Position numbers and translations under genes: made by a program. 61,491 bases of DNA from a virus, in IMG/VR virus record IMGVR_UViG_3300042934_000313, positions 1 through 61,491 of that record. The stretch is one strand, 5' to 3'. Below are positions 49,037-56,138 of this stretch, in pieces; the first letter of the stretch is position 1, and every line of letters starts with the position of its first letter. The notes beneath the pieces are model-generated. The model worked only from the letters and a program-made list of their open reading frames with translations. It was not told the origin of the DNA and did not search any database.

Positions 49037-50437
49037 TTACTCGGCGACCTGGACCGCGTAGTGCTGCTCGTAGGAGGGGTCGTAGGTTTCGACCTTCTCC
49101 ATCGCCGAGAGCACCGCACCCTGGAGTGCCTTGTCCAGCGTCGGAGCCTTGACGCCCTCAGTCGCAGCGTTCAGCGCTGCCAACTGCGGGTGCAGGGACT
49201 GCGCCGCGTGGATGAGGTCCGGGGTGTCGATGACGTACGCGCCCTCGCCCTGCATGCGGGCGATTGCGAACGTGATCGAGCGGTTGATCGTCTCGCGGAT
49301 GAAAGCCGGAAGGAACCCATCCATCGAGGTGTACACGGCGTCGTAGTCCACGTCCGGGGACAACTTGCCCTCGGGGACCACGGCCTTGATCAGACGCTCG
49401 CATCCACCGCGGTCGAGACCGGCGATTTCCACGATTGCGTCGAGGCGTCCCGGACGGAGCATCCCCTGGTGGATGCGGTCCAGGTGGTTGGTGGTGAGGA
49501 CGATCATGAGTTCCCCACCCTTCGACGTGATGCCGTCGAACGCGTCGAGCAGACGCGTCACGTTGTCGGCCTCACCCGATGCCGACTGCGTGTCGATGTC
49601 CTCGACGAACACGACCGCGGGCTCGTACAGACGAGCCGTCTGGAGCACGCGCTCCACCTTGTCGCGGCCCGGCTTCGCGGAGAGGAACGTCCACCCTGCG
49701 GCGACGGCCTCCTTCGCCGTGATGATGCCGGTGCTCGTCTTGCCCGTGCCGTACGGGCCGTGGAGCAGGACCGCCCGCTTGAGCGACAGGCCGTTGTCAC
49801 GCATGGCCTGCGAGTAGCGGAGGCTGGACCAGACCATGCCTCCGAGTTCCTCCATCACCTTGTCGGAGAACACGATCGTCGACATGTCGATGTCGAGGTT
49901 CAGGAACTCCAGCGAGTCAGCGCCGATGAGCGCCTTCCCCCGGTAGATGCTCTTCGTCTGGAGGAACTCCTGCACGTCGTCGAACAGGGCCTCGACCTCG
50001 GCCTTGTGCTTCTTCGGACCACGGGCGTACAACTTGAACACCTTGCCGTAGTCCTTGTGCTCGTCCTCCAGGATGAAGAACTCCAGGCCCTCCAGGTGGG
50101 GGACCTCGACGCGACCCCACGGGACCTGCATCGTGGTGCCGAAGCCGGTCGCGATAGTCCGACTTTCTGCGGGGCGCGTTCCGAAGAACGTCTCCGTGAT
50201 CTTGCCGAGCGCCATGCCCCAGCGCGCACGCATGCAGTGATACGTGGCGTGCGCGCCGTCGTCCGGCCGGTAGAGGAACGTCCGGTCGAACTGCGTGGGG
50301 GTGTTCGCCTCGTCCTTGAGACGAGTCAGGATCGAGAACGCGCGCTCGTAGGTCATGCCCATGGGGAGGCTGATCTTCTTGCCCTCGTGGAACTCGACCT
50401 CTTCGCCAGTGATGACCTGGCCCTTCTTTTCTGCCAT
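49037..50437 (-). CDS. AAA+ ATPase
   Basis: A 466-residue protein. Walker A GPYGTGKT (227-234), Walker B VVFVEDID (275-282), sensor-1 Asn 317 and LRPGR (327-331) are intact, close to the classical AAA family of FtsH/Cdc48/ClpX-type remodellers. Residues 1-200 are a distinct N domain, and 370-466 a small helical lid. No protease or nuclease motif. It could remodel protein complexes, possibly with the VWA protein. Palindrome site 20 lies inside. Confidence 0.82.
   Translation of the reverse strand: MAEKKGQVITGEEVEFHEGKKISLPMGMTYERAFSILTRLKDEANTPTQFDRTFLYRPDDGAHATYHCMRARWGMALGKITETFFGTRPAESRTIATGFGTTMQVPWGRVEVPHLEGLEFFILEDEHKDYGKVFKLYARGPKKHKAEVEALFDDVQEFLQTKSIYRGKALIGADSLEFLNLDIDMSTIVFSDKVMEELGGMVWSSLRYSQAMRDNGLSLKRAVLLHGPYGTGKTSTGIITAKEAVAAGWTFLSAKPGRDKVERVLQTARLYEPAVVFVEDIDTQSASGEADNVTRLLDAFDGITSKGGELMIVLTTNHLDRIHQGMLRPGRLDAIVEIAGLDRGGCERLIKAVVPEGKLSPDVDYDAVYTSMDGFLPAFIRETINRSITFAIARMQGEGAYVIDTPDLIHAAQSLHPQLAALNAATEGVKAPTLDKALQGAVLSAMEKVETYDPSYEQHYAVQVAE
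50153..50167. repeat. Palindrome site 20 (centre C), inside AAA+ gene
   Basis: GATAGTC-C-GACTTTC, one arm mismatch, about 270 bp after the start codon. Confidence 0.78.
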
Positions 50438-50487
50438 TGTGGCTGTTCCTTCCGTTCACCCGCCCACCCTGGACGGGAGTCTTTGTG

Positions 50488-50535
50488 GCGGGACAGGGGG
50501 CGCACCCTGGGGGAGTGCGCTCGCCCCTGTCCCGC
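50488..50535 (-). promoter_or_regulatory. Long hairpin in AAA+ leader
   Basis: A 12-bp stem (GCGGGACAGGGG with CCCCTGTCCCGC) continued by GCGCAC/GTGCGC after a small bulge, between promoter and the gene start at 50437. Not followed by T. Acts as attenuator, terminator or 5' stabiliser. Confidence 0.65.
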
Positions 50536-50548
50536 AGTCCGACCACCG

Positions 50549-50563
50549 AAAAGTCGGACTTTC
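50549..50563. repeat. Palindrome site 21 (centre G)
   Basis: AAAAGTC-G-GACTTTC in the AAA+ leader, between two hairpins. Confidence 0.88.
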
Positions 50564-50564
50564 T

Positions 50565-50587
50565 GCCGGGCGTATCAGATGCCCGGC
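50565..50587 (-). promoter_or_regulatory. Second hairpin in AAA+ leader
   Basis: GCCGGGC and GCCCGGC around a 9-nt loop, immediately next to palindrome site 21. Confidence 0.6.
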
Positions 50588-50648
50588 TGGCCCTGAGTGT
50601 TCTCCAGTAGCGGCAACCCCCCGGTCTCGCTACTCACTCAGTACCTCT

Positions 50649-50678
50649 AGTATACCAGACTGGTTGGACCGAAGTCAA
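50649..50678 (-). promoter_or_regulatory. Conserved sigma70-like promoter A
   Basis: Leftward -35 TTGACT (50673-50678), 18-bp spacer, -10 TATACT (50649-50654) with TGG extension. Shares AGTATACCAGACT and GTCAAAT with 52025-52054 and 55953-55981. Drives the AAA+ gene. Confidence 0.85.
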
Positions 50679-50679
50679 A

Positions 50680-51057
50680 TCAGGACTGGCGTGGCTCCAT
50701 CAGGTGGAGCCGAGCGGACATGCTCTCGGCTGGCTGACCCCAGCCCACGTCACACCAGTTGCCGTCCGAGTTCAGGTAGTAGAACTCGTAGCCGTCGATG
50801 TGATGAGTGCCCATGTTCTCCTGGTTGCCGCGTGCCATGAGCATGCGGTACATGCCGGGCTCGTCGGGCAGGGGCTCGCGCAGGACCTTGATCGTCAGCG
50901 CTTTCGCTTCCGGGTCGACCCACCCCGTGACGACGGAAGCGACGGGCTCCAGTCGAACGCGAACTCCGGAACGGGGACGACCAATCCCGGCGTCGACCTC
51001 CGCCACACGCGCACGGTAGGTGACTTCGACCTCTTGCCCAACCCGGTACTCCGTCAT
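50680..51057 (-). CDS. Hypothetical beta-rich protein, 125 residues
   Basis: ATG 51057 overlaps the upstream stop. Beta-barrel-like sequence (VGQEVEVTYRARVAEVDAG, SGVRVRLEPVASVV) then YRMLMARGNQENMGTHHIDGY. Stop codon lies two bases from the -35 of promoter A. Family unrecognised. Confidence 0.58.
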   Translation of the reverse strand: MTEYRVGQEVEVTYRARVAEVDAGIGRPRSGVRVRLEPVASVVTGWVDPEAKALTIKVLREPLPDEPGMYRMLMARGNQENMGTHHIDGYEFYYLNSDGNWCDVGWGQPAESMSARLHLMEPRQS

Positions 51058-51365
51058 CGGATGGGGTCGAAGGTGGTCGCGACCTCGATGCCGGTCACCT
51101 TCCACTTGGCGACGGCGGTGAGGAACGCGAGCGTCGAGTCGTACGCCTGGTTGAGAAGGCGACCCTCGCCGGTCACCCACCACTTGCTCGCCGCGTAGAG
51201 GGCGGCGTAGGTGTAGGCGTGCGGACCCTTCGTGTCCTCGTTGTCGATCACCACGTCGAAGCGGAGGATGGTTCCGTCCTCGACCTCGGGGGCGATGATG
51301 TCGAGGCTGGCACCCAGCGCCTCGGCGATCTTGCTCTTCTTCTGCTTCTTCTCGGCATCGGCCAT
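51054..51365 (-). CDS. Hypothetical 103-residue protein
   Basis: A Lys-rich N terminus (ADAEKKQKKSKIAEALGASL) and an alpha-beta body (GTILRFDVVIDNEDTKGPHA, YAALYAASKWWVTGEG). Leader contains palindrome site 22 and GAGGGAACAACC. No known family. Confidence 0.58.
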   Translation of the reverse strand: MADAEKKQKKSKIAEALGASLDIIAPEVEDGTILRFDVVIDNEDTKGPHAYTYAALYAASKWWVTGEGRLLNQAYDSTLAFLTAVAKWKVTGIEVATTFDPIR

Positions 51366-51384
51366 GGTTGTTCCCTCTCTTCTG

Positions 51385-51399
51385 GAAAGTCCGACTTTC
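51385..51399. repeat. Palindrome site 22 (centre C)
   Basis: GAAAGTC-C-GACTTTC, perfect; its final base is the first base of the TAG stop of the upstream gene. Confidence 0.92.
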
Positions 51400-51959
51400 T
51401 AGTCGGACCCGTAGACCCCCTGCTCGGAGGGGGGCGTGCTGGAGTGCGGCATCAGGCGATGGACGATCATGCCGATGGTGCACATGGTGAGGAAGTGCGA
51501 GCGCAGTTCGTAGATCACCGGGTCGATGGTCTTCTTGTCGATGTCGGGCATGTGCGCGCGAGCGAGGAGCGCACCCTCCGTCGCGGCCGTCATGATCTGC
51601 ATGTTGTTCGCGACGCCCTGTCGGACGAGCGCATTGGTCACTGCCGTGAGCGTGAAGATGTAGTCGTTGTCCGCGCGCTTCGGAATCTCCAGCCCGCCCA
51701 TCGAGCCGTCCGGTTCCTGCATCTGGAACGGCATCCGGCGATGGTAGAGCAGGCCGATGAAGGCGCAGTCGAGGACCTCGGTCGTCTCCTTCGGTGAGCG
51801 CAACGGGCGGTCGCCCGCCTTGACTACCTCCTGGAAGACGTTGGCGACGAACTCCATGTCGCCGTGCACTGTCTCTTCCGTCACCCCCAATGTCTGTAGC
51901 CCTCGCACCAGCGCCCCGGTGGTGGTGTCGAACTCTGTGGCAATCGGCCCCGTGGTCAT
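51399..51959 (-). CDS. Hypothetical 186-residue protein, promoter-proximal
   Basis: A helical protein (GALVRGLQTLGVTEETVHGD, GLLYHRRMPFQMQEPDGSMG, FLTMCTIGMIVHRLMPHS). First gene after promoter B. Its TAG stop overlaps palindrome site 22. Unknown function; likely an early protein by position. Confidence 0.6.
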   Translation of the reverse strand: MTTGPIATEFDTTTGALVRGLQTLGVTEETVHGDMEFVANVFQEVVKAGDRPLRSPKETTEVLDCAFIGLLYHRRMPFQMQEPDGSMGGLEIPKRADNDYIFTLTAVTNALVRQGVANNMQIMTAATEGALLARAHMPDIDKKTIDPVIYELRSHFLTMCTIGMIVHRLMPHSSTPPSEQGVYGSD

Positions 51960-51975
51960 GCCAAACGTCCTCTCT

Positions 51976-51990
51976 GAAAGTCAGACTTTC
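51976..51990. repeat. Palindrome site 23 (centre A)
   Basis: GAAAGTC-A-GACTTTC, perfect, about 30 bases after the predicted start of transcription from promoter B and before GAGAGGA. Confidence 0.93.
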
Positions 51991-52024
51991 CGGTGTCGAG
52001 GGTGGAGTTGCCCTCAGTACCTTT

Positions 52025-52054
52025 AGTATACCAGACTAGGGGTGGACTAGTCAA
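52025..52054 (-). promoter_or_regulatory. Conserved sigma70-like promoter B
   Basis: Leftward -35 TTGACT (52049-52054), 18-bp spacer, -10 TATACT (52025-52030). Overlaps the end of the upstream gene. Drives the 186-residue gene and the two after it. Confidence 0.85.
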
Positions 52055-52337
52055 ATCCAGGGGGCTTCGGCCCAGCCCACAGGGGCTCGTCTGCGTCGAT
52101 AGAAATGTGGAAGCGCAGGCAGTCCATGCACAGCGTGATATCCCCGTCCACGGGCCTGCTGTGCGGGTGCTCGGGCACCTTCTGGTTCGGGTTGATCCAC
52201 ACCATGTCGCCGCACTCATCGCATGGCACCTGGATCGAGCCCTCGACAGGGTTCTTCAACTGGTCCACGCGCACGCATCCGCGGATTCGGTACTGCTTGT
52301 CCGGGTCGTGGATGTAGTCCAACTTGTAGTCGGCCAT
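52047..52337 (-). CDS. Zinc-ribbon protein, 96 residues
   Basis: CDEC near residue 39 and CMDC near residue 70 form a zinc ribbon with DMVWINPNQKVPEHPHSRP between. ATG 52337 sits one base after palindrome site 24 with no Shine-Dalgarno. The stop lies in promoter B. Small actinophage ribbon protein; role unknown. Confidence 0.65.
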   Translation of the reverse strand: MADYKLDYIHDPDKQYRIRGCVRVDQLKNPVEGSIQVPCDECGDMVWINPNQKVPEHPHSRPVDGDITLCMDCLRFHISIDADEPLWAGPKPPGFD

Positions 52338-52338
52338 G

Positions 52339-52353
52339 GAAAGTCAGACTTTC
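52339..52353. repeat. Palindrome site 24 (centre A)
   Basis: GAAAGTC-A-GACTTTC, perfect. Leftward it supplies the TGA stop of the upstream gene (GAG AAA GTC TGA) and abuts the ATG of the next. Confidence 0.93.
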
Positions 52354-52823
52354 TCGCCGAAGTTGCCGGGCAGGCTACTGATCATGGCCTCCCAGATGAC
52401 AGCCATGTCCCGAGGAAGGGGCTCGGCCTGGTCCCAGAGTTCAGCCCATACGTCCTCGTACCCTGCGCCGTCCGAAACGACGATGCCTCCCTCTACCTCC
52501 TTCGCCACCATGCGGGCGATGAAGTCGGTCTTGCTCATGCGAAACCGGAGCGTGGCGTACGTGCTGTCGTACGTGTCATCGGCATCCGAGACGTAGGTGG
52601 TGAGCGCCTGCATCTGACGGATGTTGTCGGCATACTCTTCCCGGTTTCCGCCACCGATGCGGGCGTACACAGCAAGGACGAGGGCGGGCTCGTCCCCACT
52701 CTCGTCACGCTCCAGCCAGTGGTCGCGGTACCGGCCGACCATCTCCGGAGTGATGTCCCACATGATGTCCATGAGAGCCTTCGGCCAACCACTGTTGCCG
52801 ATTGCCAGATCGAACATGCTCAT
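52344..52823 (-). CDS. Hypothetical 159-residue protein
   Basis: ATG 52823 overlaps the upstream stop. Helical with SKTDFIARMVAKEVEGGIVV and AELWDQAEPLPRDMAVIWEA. Its last codons and stop are provided by palindrome site 24 (EKV-stop). Unrecognised. Confidence 0.6.
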   Translation of the reverse strand: MSMFDLAIGNSGWPKALMDIMWDITPEMVGRYRDHWLERDESGDEPALVLAVYARIGGGNREEYADNIRQMQALTTYVSDADDTYDSTYATLRFRMSKTDFIARMVAKEVEGGIVVSDGAGYEDVWAELWDQAEPLPRDMAVIWEAMISSLPGNFGEKV

Positions 52824-53182
52824 CCCTGTCCTCCAAGGTTGTCCGCTACTTCGCCACCGCGGGTGGCCCATTCATGTGTCAGCATTCCGAGCACCACCAG
52901 ATCGGAACACTCCTGGTGCTTGCGCATGGCTCCGAGGGTTGCGTTCTCGGGCAGGCCGAAGGTCTCCTCGCACAGCACCTTGGCTCGGTGCAGCAGGTCA
53001 TGGAAGTCTTGCGTCGTGAACTCCGTCAGGGTGTTCAGTGCGTTGAGCAGAGACTTGATGTCCTCGTCGTAGGGCGTGGCCAGGATGGTTGCCAACTGGT
53101 CGGGAGAGTACGCCCAGAGTTCGCGGAAGGGGGTGTCCTCCGAGGGGATGTCGAAGTCGTCATGGGGGAGGTCGTCGGTCAT
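52820..53182 (-). CDS. Hypothetical 120-residue protein
   Basis: ATG 53182 follows GGAAGGACC. Acidic N terminus (DDLPHDDFDIPSEDTPFREL), then helices with LCEETFGLPENATLGAMRKH. It lies downstream of a terminator-like hairpin (53210-53251), so expression may be attenuated. Confidence 0.6.
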   Translation of the reverse strand: MTDDLPHDDFDIPSEDTPFRELWAYSPDQLATILATPYDEDIKSLLNALNTLTEFTTQDFHDLLHRAKVLCEETFGLPENATLGAMRKHQECSDLVVLGMLTHEWATRGGEVADNLGGQG

Positions 53183-53205
53183 GCTGGTCCTTCCGATGGG
53201 ATGAG

Positions 53206-53251
53206 AAAACCCCCTCCGAACACCGAGAGAGAGAGTGGCGTCCGAAGGGGG
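53206..53251 (-). terminator. Terminator/attenuator before the 120-residue gene
   Basis: Leftward 12-bp stem CCCCCTTCGGAC with GTTCGGAGGGGG, then TTTTC. A 28-codon ORF (ATG at about 53274) reads through the hairpin and ends on the ATGA of the next start, which looks like leader-peptide attenuation. Confidence 0.7.
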
Positions 53252-53352
53252 CTGGTGTCCCATGTCTCCTTTGACATGAGGTCTTATTGCGTAGCGCTCT
53301 CTCTTCGCTACTGAGTTGAGTGGGCCGATGCCACGGTGGCACCGGCCCTGTA

Positions 53353-53367
53353 GAAAGTCAGACTTTC
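53353..53367. repeat. Palindrome site 25 (centre A)
   Basis: GAAAGTC-A-GACTTTC, perfect; begins on the TAG stop of the upstream gene. Confidence 0.93.
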
Positions 53368-53783
53368 TACTCTCCGTCGACCGTGTGGTAGACGAAGACC
53401 TGGAGGAAGTCGTGGTTGTAGCCCACGAAGACATCCTCCGTTACTGCCAGGGTCACGTTTCCGGGGAAGCGCCGCATACTGCCTGGCTGATCTGATCCGG
53501 GCGGCAGGAACCTCACGCCGTACGGATCGGATGTCATCTTGCGCGCGCCAGGCACCCACAACTTGAGGACTGTGCCCTCGTCATCGTAGGTGGCCTGGAG
53601 CGTTTCGACCTGGTGCCCGTGGTGCTCTCTGCACCACAAGCGCATGCCGCCCATCTTCTGCGGATGCGTGAAGGCGGTGCGGATCAGGGTGACCCACCGC
53701 TCTGCCTCTTGCTGGTTGGTGTTGGCATGCAACTGCTCGATGAGCGTGCGCACCTTCGCCTCTGCTTCCGGTACTGCTCTCAT
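53367..53783 (-). CDS. Hypothetical 138-residue protein
   Basis: Helical N terminus (EAEAKVRTLIEQLHANTNQQ), then CREHHGHQVETLQATYDDEG and beta strands (NVTLAVTEDVFVGYNHDF). ATG 53783 is one base after palindrome site 26, no Shine-Dalgarno. Unrecognised. Confidence 0.6.
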   Translation of the reverse strand: MRAVPEAEAKVRTLIEQLHANTNQQEAERWVTLIRTAFTHPQKMGGMRLWCREHHGHQVETLQATYDDEGTVLKLWVPGARKMTSDPYGVRFLPPGSDQPGSMRRFPGNVTLAVTEDVFVGYNHDFLQVFVYHTVDGE

Positions 53784-53784
53784 G

Positions 53785-53799
53785 GAAAGTCAGACTTTC
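53785..53799. repeat. Palindrome site 26 (centre A)
   Basis: GAAAGTC-A-GACTTTC, perfect; gives EKV-TGA to the upstream gene and abuts the next ATG, as site 24. Confidence 0.93.
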
Positions 53800-54080
53800 T
53801 CGTCGTCTTCCGGGCGCATGTTGTCCTCCCAGCACTTCGGGTGTGTGCCTGAGATGATCTGCTCTCGGAACTCGGGGGAGCGATTGGGCAAGGCATCCTG
53901 AATGGACAGGATGCCGTTGTTCACCGCGCGGAACTCTTCGCGGGTGAGAACGAGCACATCATGCTTGCCGCAGAACGTGCACGTTGGCGTACGGAGGTTG
54001 ATCGTCACTTCCTCCGGCTTCAACGGCTCACTTGGCATGAACCGGACCTTTCGTTTCGCGGCGTGACCACGCCTAGACAT
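53790..54080 (-). CDS. Zinc-finger protein with ClpX-like CxxC
   Basis: ATG 54080 (96 residues) overlaps the upstream stop; ATG 54038 (82 residues) also has AAAGG. CTFCGKHDVLVLTREEFRAV and HPKCW make a zinc site resembling the ClpX N domain. Ends at palindrome site 26. Could recruit host proteins; speculative. Confidence 0.58.
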   Translation of the reverse strand: MSRRGHAAKRKVRFMPSEPLKPEEVTINLRTPTCTFCGKHDVLVLTREEFRAVNNGILSIQDALPNRSPEFREQIISGTHPKCWEDNMRPEDDEKV

Positions 54081-54225
54081 GGATGCTCCATCGCCCATCG
54101 GCACAGCGCGAGCAGACCTCGCACATCGAGTCGAACCGCACCCACTTGTGCCCGACCAGCGCACAGATGAACTGGCGCAACCTACCGAAGCGACCCTTCG
54201 GGACGTACGTCACGCGCTTGCTCAC
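54073..54225 (-). CDS. 50-residue DUF1660-like protein
   Basis: GTG start 54225 overlaps TGA of the upstream gene. FICALVGHKWVRFDSMCEVC and SRC match the FGHKW...CxRC pattern of small prophage proteins (DUF1660). The N terminus is basic. Role unknown. Confidence 0.62.
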   Translation of the reverse strand: MSKRVTYVPKGRFGRLRQFICALVGHKWVRFDSMCEVCSRCADGRWSIHV

Positions 54226-54566
54226 AGATGGGCGTACGGATCGGAGTCGGCCGCGATGATCGCGATGAGTGCCTCGAAGCACTCCTTCGTGGCGTCGAGT
54301 TCGTGAGCCTCGCCATGGATGGGGCAGTTGACCTGCGGCTTCGGCGGTGCGGACGGTGCGACAGCCAGCACGAGGCGCTGACCGAAGCCCGTGCCGAGGC
54401 GGCCGATGCCATGCAGTCCGAAGTGGACCGAGCACATGTTGGCCCACGGTCCCTCCTTCGTCCGCGCATCGAACGATGCCTCGACGTGCGAGTACTCGTC
54501 GACCTGCTTGCAGAAGTCGCAGAGCGGCAGGGTCGCCACTTCGGCGACAGTTCCTCCCTTTGCCAT
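54222..54566 (-). CDS. Zinc-binding hypothetical protein, 114 residues
   Basis: CDFC near residue 14, then CSVHFGLHGIGRLG and CPIHGEAHEL give several Cys/His pairs. ATG 54566 follows the polypurine leader AGAGAAGAGAGAGACATC. Similar layout to host stress-type zinc proteins but unrecognised. Confidence 0.6.
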   Translation of the reverse strand: MAKGGTVAEVATLPLCDFCKQVDEYSHVEASFDARTKEGPWANMCSVHFGLHGIGRLGTGFGQRLVLAVAPSAPPKPQVNCPIHGEAHELDATKECFEALIAIIAADSDPYAHL

Positions 54567-54600
54567 GATGTCTCTCTCTTCTCTCTGTGTACCGACCGGA

Positions 54601-54615
54601 GATAGTCGGACTTTC
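54601..54615. repeat. Palindrome site 27 (centre G)
   Basis: GATAGTC-G-GACTTTC, one arm mismatch, in a leader beside the small hairpin GGGTTGTTCAGCCC. Confidence 0.8.
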
Positions 54616-54636
54616 TGGGCTGAACAACCCGACCCA

Positions 54637-54661
54637 CCCTCCTGCCTCGGGTGCAGGAGGG
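54637..54661 (-). terminator. Hairpin after secreted-protein gene
   Basis: CCCTCCTGC and GCAGGAGGG around a 7-nt loop, 24 bp beyond the stop at 54685 leftwards. No T run. Confidence 0.65.
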
Positions 54662-54684
54662 GGAGTCGCACAGGTCAGGCCGTG

Positions 54685-55260
54685 CTACTTGGCGGCGTGG
54701 CGCGTGGCGCTGATCGCCTTGCCGTGGAGGTTGGACGACGTGACGAGGACAGCCGTGCCCTCGGGTGCGTTCGTGTCCAGGTGGAAGCCGACCGACGTGA
54801 CGACGGTGCCCGCGTTGGCTTCGAGGTACTCAGCGATCGTGATGCTGACGTTGGCACCCGGCACCCAGACCGTGGAGTCGAGGGTGACCGGCGATCCCGA
54901 CAGCACGCTGAGCGACTGGTAGTCGTCGCGCCGGTTGCCCGTGACCTCGGCGTCCTCCACGTTGTCGACGACGAGTCGGACGTGGAAGAACTCGGTGCCT
55001 TCGCCGGTCGCCGTGTACGTGATGGTCGGCAGTGCGCTGAGCGGGAAGTCCGACGCGACTCGGATGCCGGTCGCGATGGACCCGGCGTCCTCGAACAGCG
55101 TGCCCTCGTCGGTCACGGTGGGAGCGGCGTCGTCGCCCTCCGTGTACCAGCCGTTGTTGCCGGTCACGCTGTTGATCGGCTCGGCGCTGGCGATGCCCGG
55201 CGTGAGGATGCCGATGACGGCGAGCGCCGCGATGGTCGTGATGGTGGTGATCTTCTTCAT
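54685..55260 (-). CDS. Secreted beta-rich protein
   Basis: A 191-residue protein with a classical signal peptide (KKITTITTIAALAVIGILT, cleavage after GIASA). The mature part is beta-rich with no Cys and many Asp/Thr (WYTEGDDAAPTVTDEGTLF). It is exported to or through the envelope; Gram-positive hosts would release it. An exported phage protein could shield receptors or modify the surface; speculative. Own leader with palindrome site 28. Confidence 0.78.
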   Translation of the reverse strand: MKKITTITTIAALAVIGILTPGIASAEPINSVTGNNGWYTEGDDAAPTVTDEGTLFEDAGSIATGIRVASDFPLSALPTITYTATGEGTEFFHVRLVVDNVEDAEVTGNRRDDYQSLSVLSGSPVTLDSTVWVPGANVSITIAEYLEANAGTVVTSVGFHLDTNAPEGTAVLVTSSNLHGKAISATRHAAK

Positions 55261-55281
55261 GTTCTTTCTCTCTCTCCTGTG

Positions 55282-55296
55282 GAAAGTCAGACTTTC
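55282..55296. repeat. Palindrome site 28 (centre A)
   Basis: GAAAGTC-A-GACTTTC, perfect, followed leftwards by a GAGAGAGAG ribosome site. Confidence 0.93.
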
Positions 55297-55316
55297 TGAC
55301 TTGGGCCAGACAGCCC

Positions 55317-55356
55317 ACGCGGCCCCCCTCCAGAGACGGATAAAGGGGGGCCGCGT
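55317..55356 (-). terminator. Strong hairpin between DUF2510 and secreted-protein genes
   Basis: A perfect 13-bp stem (55317-55329 with 55344-55356) with a 14-nt loop, just after the stop at 55380 leftwards; then GGGCTGTCTGGCCC and palindrome site 28. Confidence 0.75.
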
Positions 55357-55379
55357 GCAGTGGCTGGACGCAGGTGGGA

Positions 55380-55676
55380 TCAGGTGTGCCAGTAGTGGTT
55401 CGGCGACACCGAGATGTAGATGACGTTGATCCAGAGCACGAACATGCCGAGCAGGATGTGGAGCACGATGCTGTGCCCCTTCTGCTGTCGGTTGTAGATG
55501 ACCTCGCGCTTGACGTTCAGCGCGCCTGCGGTCATCGGTCCGCGCGTGTGCTGGGCGGCGGCGACGGGCTGAGGCGTGGCGACGACGTGCTCAGTCCACT
55601 GCTTGCCGTCCCACCATCTCTGGTTGCCTTCGGCATCCGGATACCATCCGGCCGGTGTGGGGGCTGTCGTGGTCAC
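55380..55676 (-). CDS. DUF2510 membrane protein
   Basis: A 98-residue protein with GTG start overlapping the upstream TGA. Residues 10-33 (AGWYPDAEGNQRWWDGKQWT) are the DUF2510 motif, almost exclusive to Actinobacteria and their phages. A C-terminal TM helix follows (IVLHILLGMFVLWINVIYI). Strong hint of host phylum. Function unknown. Confidence 0.82.
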   Translation of the reverse strand: MTTTAPTPAGWYPDAEGNQRWWDGKQWTEHVVATPQPVAAAQHTRGPMTAGALNVKREVIYNRQQKGHSIVLHILLGMFVLWINVIYISVSPNHYWHT

Positions 55677-55804
55677 GACTTCTTCCCCTTCTTCATGGAG
55701 AACGTGCCGTTGCCGTGGTTCACCTTCGTGACACCCTTGACGGTCGTTCCCGACTTCTGGTGGAGGCGTGCCTGGCTGACACCCTTGCCCTTGCTCTTGC
55801 CCAT
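55673..55804 (-). CDS. Very basic 43-residue protein
   Basis: MGKSKGKGVSQARLHQKSGT then KVNHGNGTFSMKKGKKS; Lys/Gly-rich with no acidic residues, so nucleic-acid or RNA-polymerase binding is conceivable. ATG 55804 follows GAGAGAGAGAAGAAC. First gene after promoter C. Confidence 0.65.
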   Translation of the reverse strand: MGKSKGKGVSQARLHQKSGTTVKGVTKVNHGNGTFSMKKGKKS

Positions 55805-55891
55805 GTTCTTCTCTCTCTCTCTTCGATGACTGGGCTGGACAGCCCGAACCGCGACCCATCCCGGAGGATGGGGCACGATCCGCGGAGTCCA

Positions 55892-55906
55892 GAAAGTCTG
55901 ACTTTC
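55892..55906. repeat. Palindrome site 29 (centre T)
   Basis: GAAAGTC-T-GACTTTC, perfect, about 40 bases after the start of promoter C, between two hairpins. Confidence 0.93.
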
Positions 55907-55952
55907 TGTGAGTCTCGTCCGGTGAAGGTCCTACTTCAACCTTCATACTTCT

Positions 55953-55981
55953 AGTATACCAGACTGGTGGGGTCAAGTCAA
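55953..55981 (-). promoter_or_regulatory. Conserved sigma70-like promoter C
   Basis: Leftward -35 TTGACT (55976-55981), 17-bp spacer, -10 TATACT (55953-55958). Overlaps the last codons of the upstream gene. Drives the basic protein and DUF2510 genes. Confidence 0.85.
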
Positions 55982-56125
55982 ATCGAGACCGGCCTCGACA
56001 ATCTGGCGTGCGGACATGATGCTGACGACGGCGGCACCCGCGAAGGGGTCGCCATGGAGCAGGACGGCGGCATCTTCGCAGTCCTTGATCGTGTGCTCTT
56101 CGTTGGCGTCACACAACTGGCACAT
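55973..56125 (-). CDS. 50-residue CxxC protein
   Basis: ATG 56125 is preceded by GGGGGTGAACTCCC. MCQLCDANEEHTIKDCEDAA begins a helical protein with a Cys-x-x-Cys...Cys site; the final TTG ACT TGA codons are the -35 of promoter C. Clean frame filling an otherwise empty gap. Confidence 0.6.
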   Translation of the reverse strand: MCQLCDANEEHTIKDCEDAAVLLHGDPFAGAAVVSIMSARQIVEAGLDLT

Positions 56126-56138
56126 GGGAGTTCACCCC

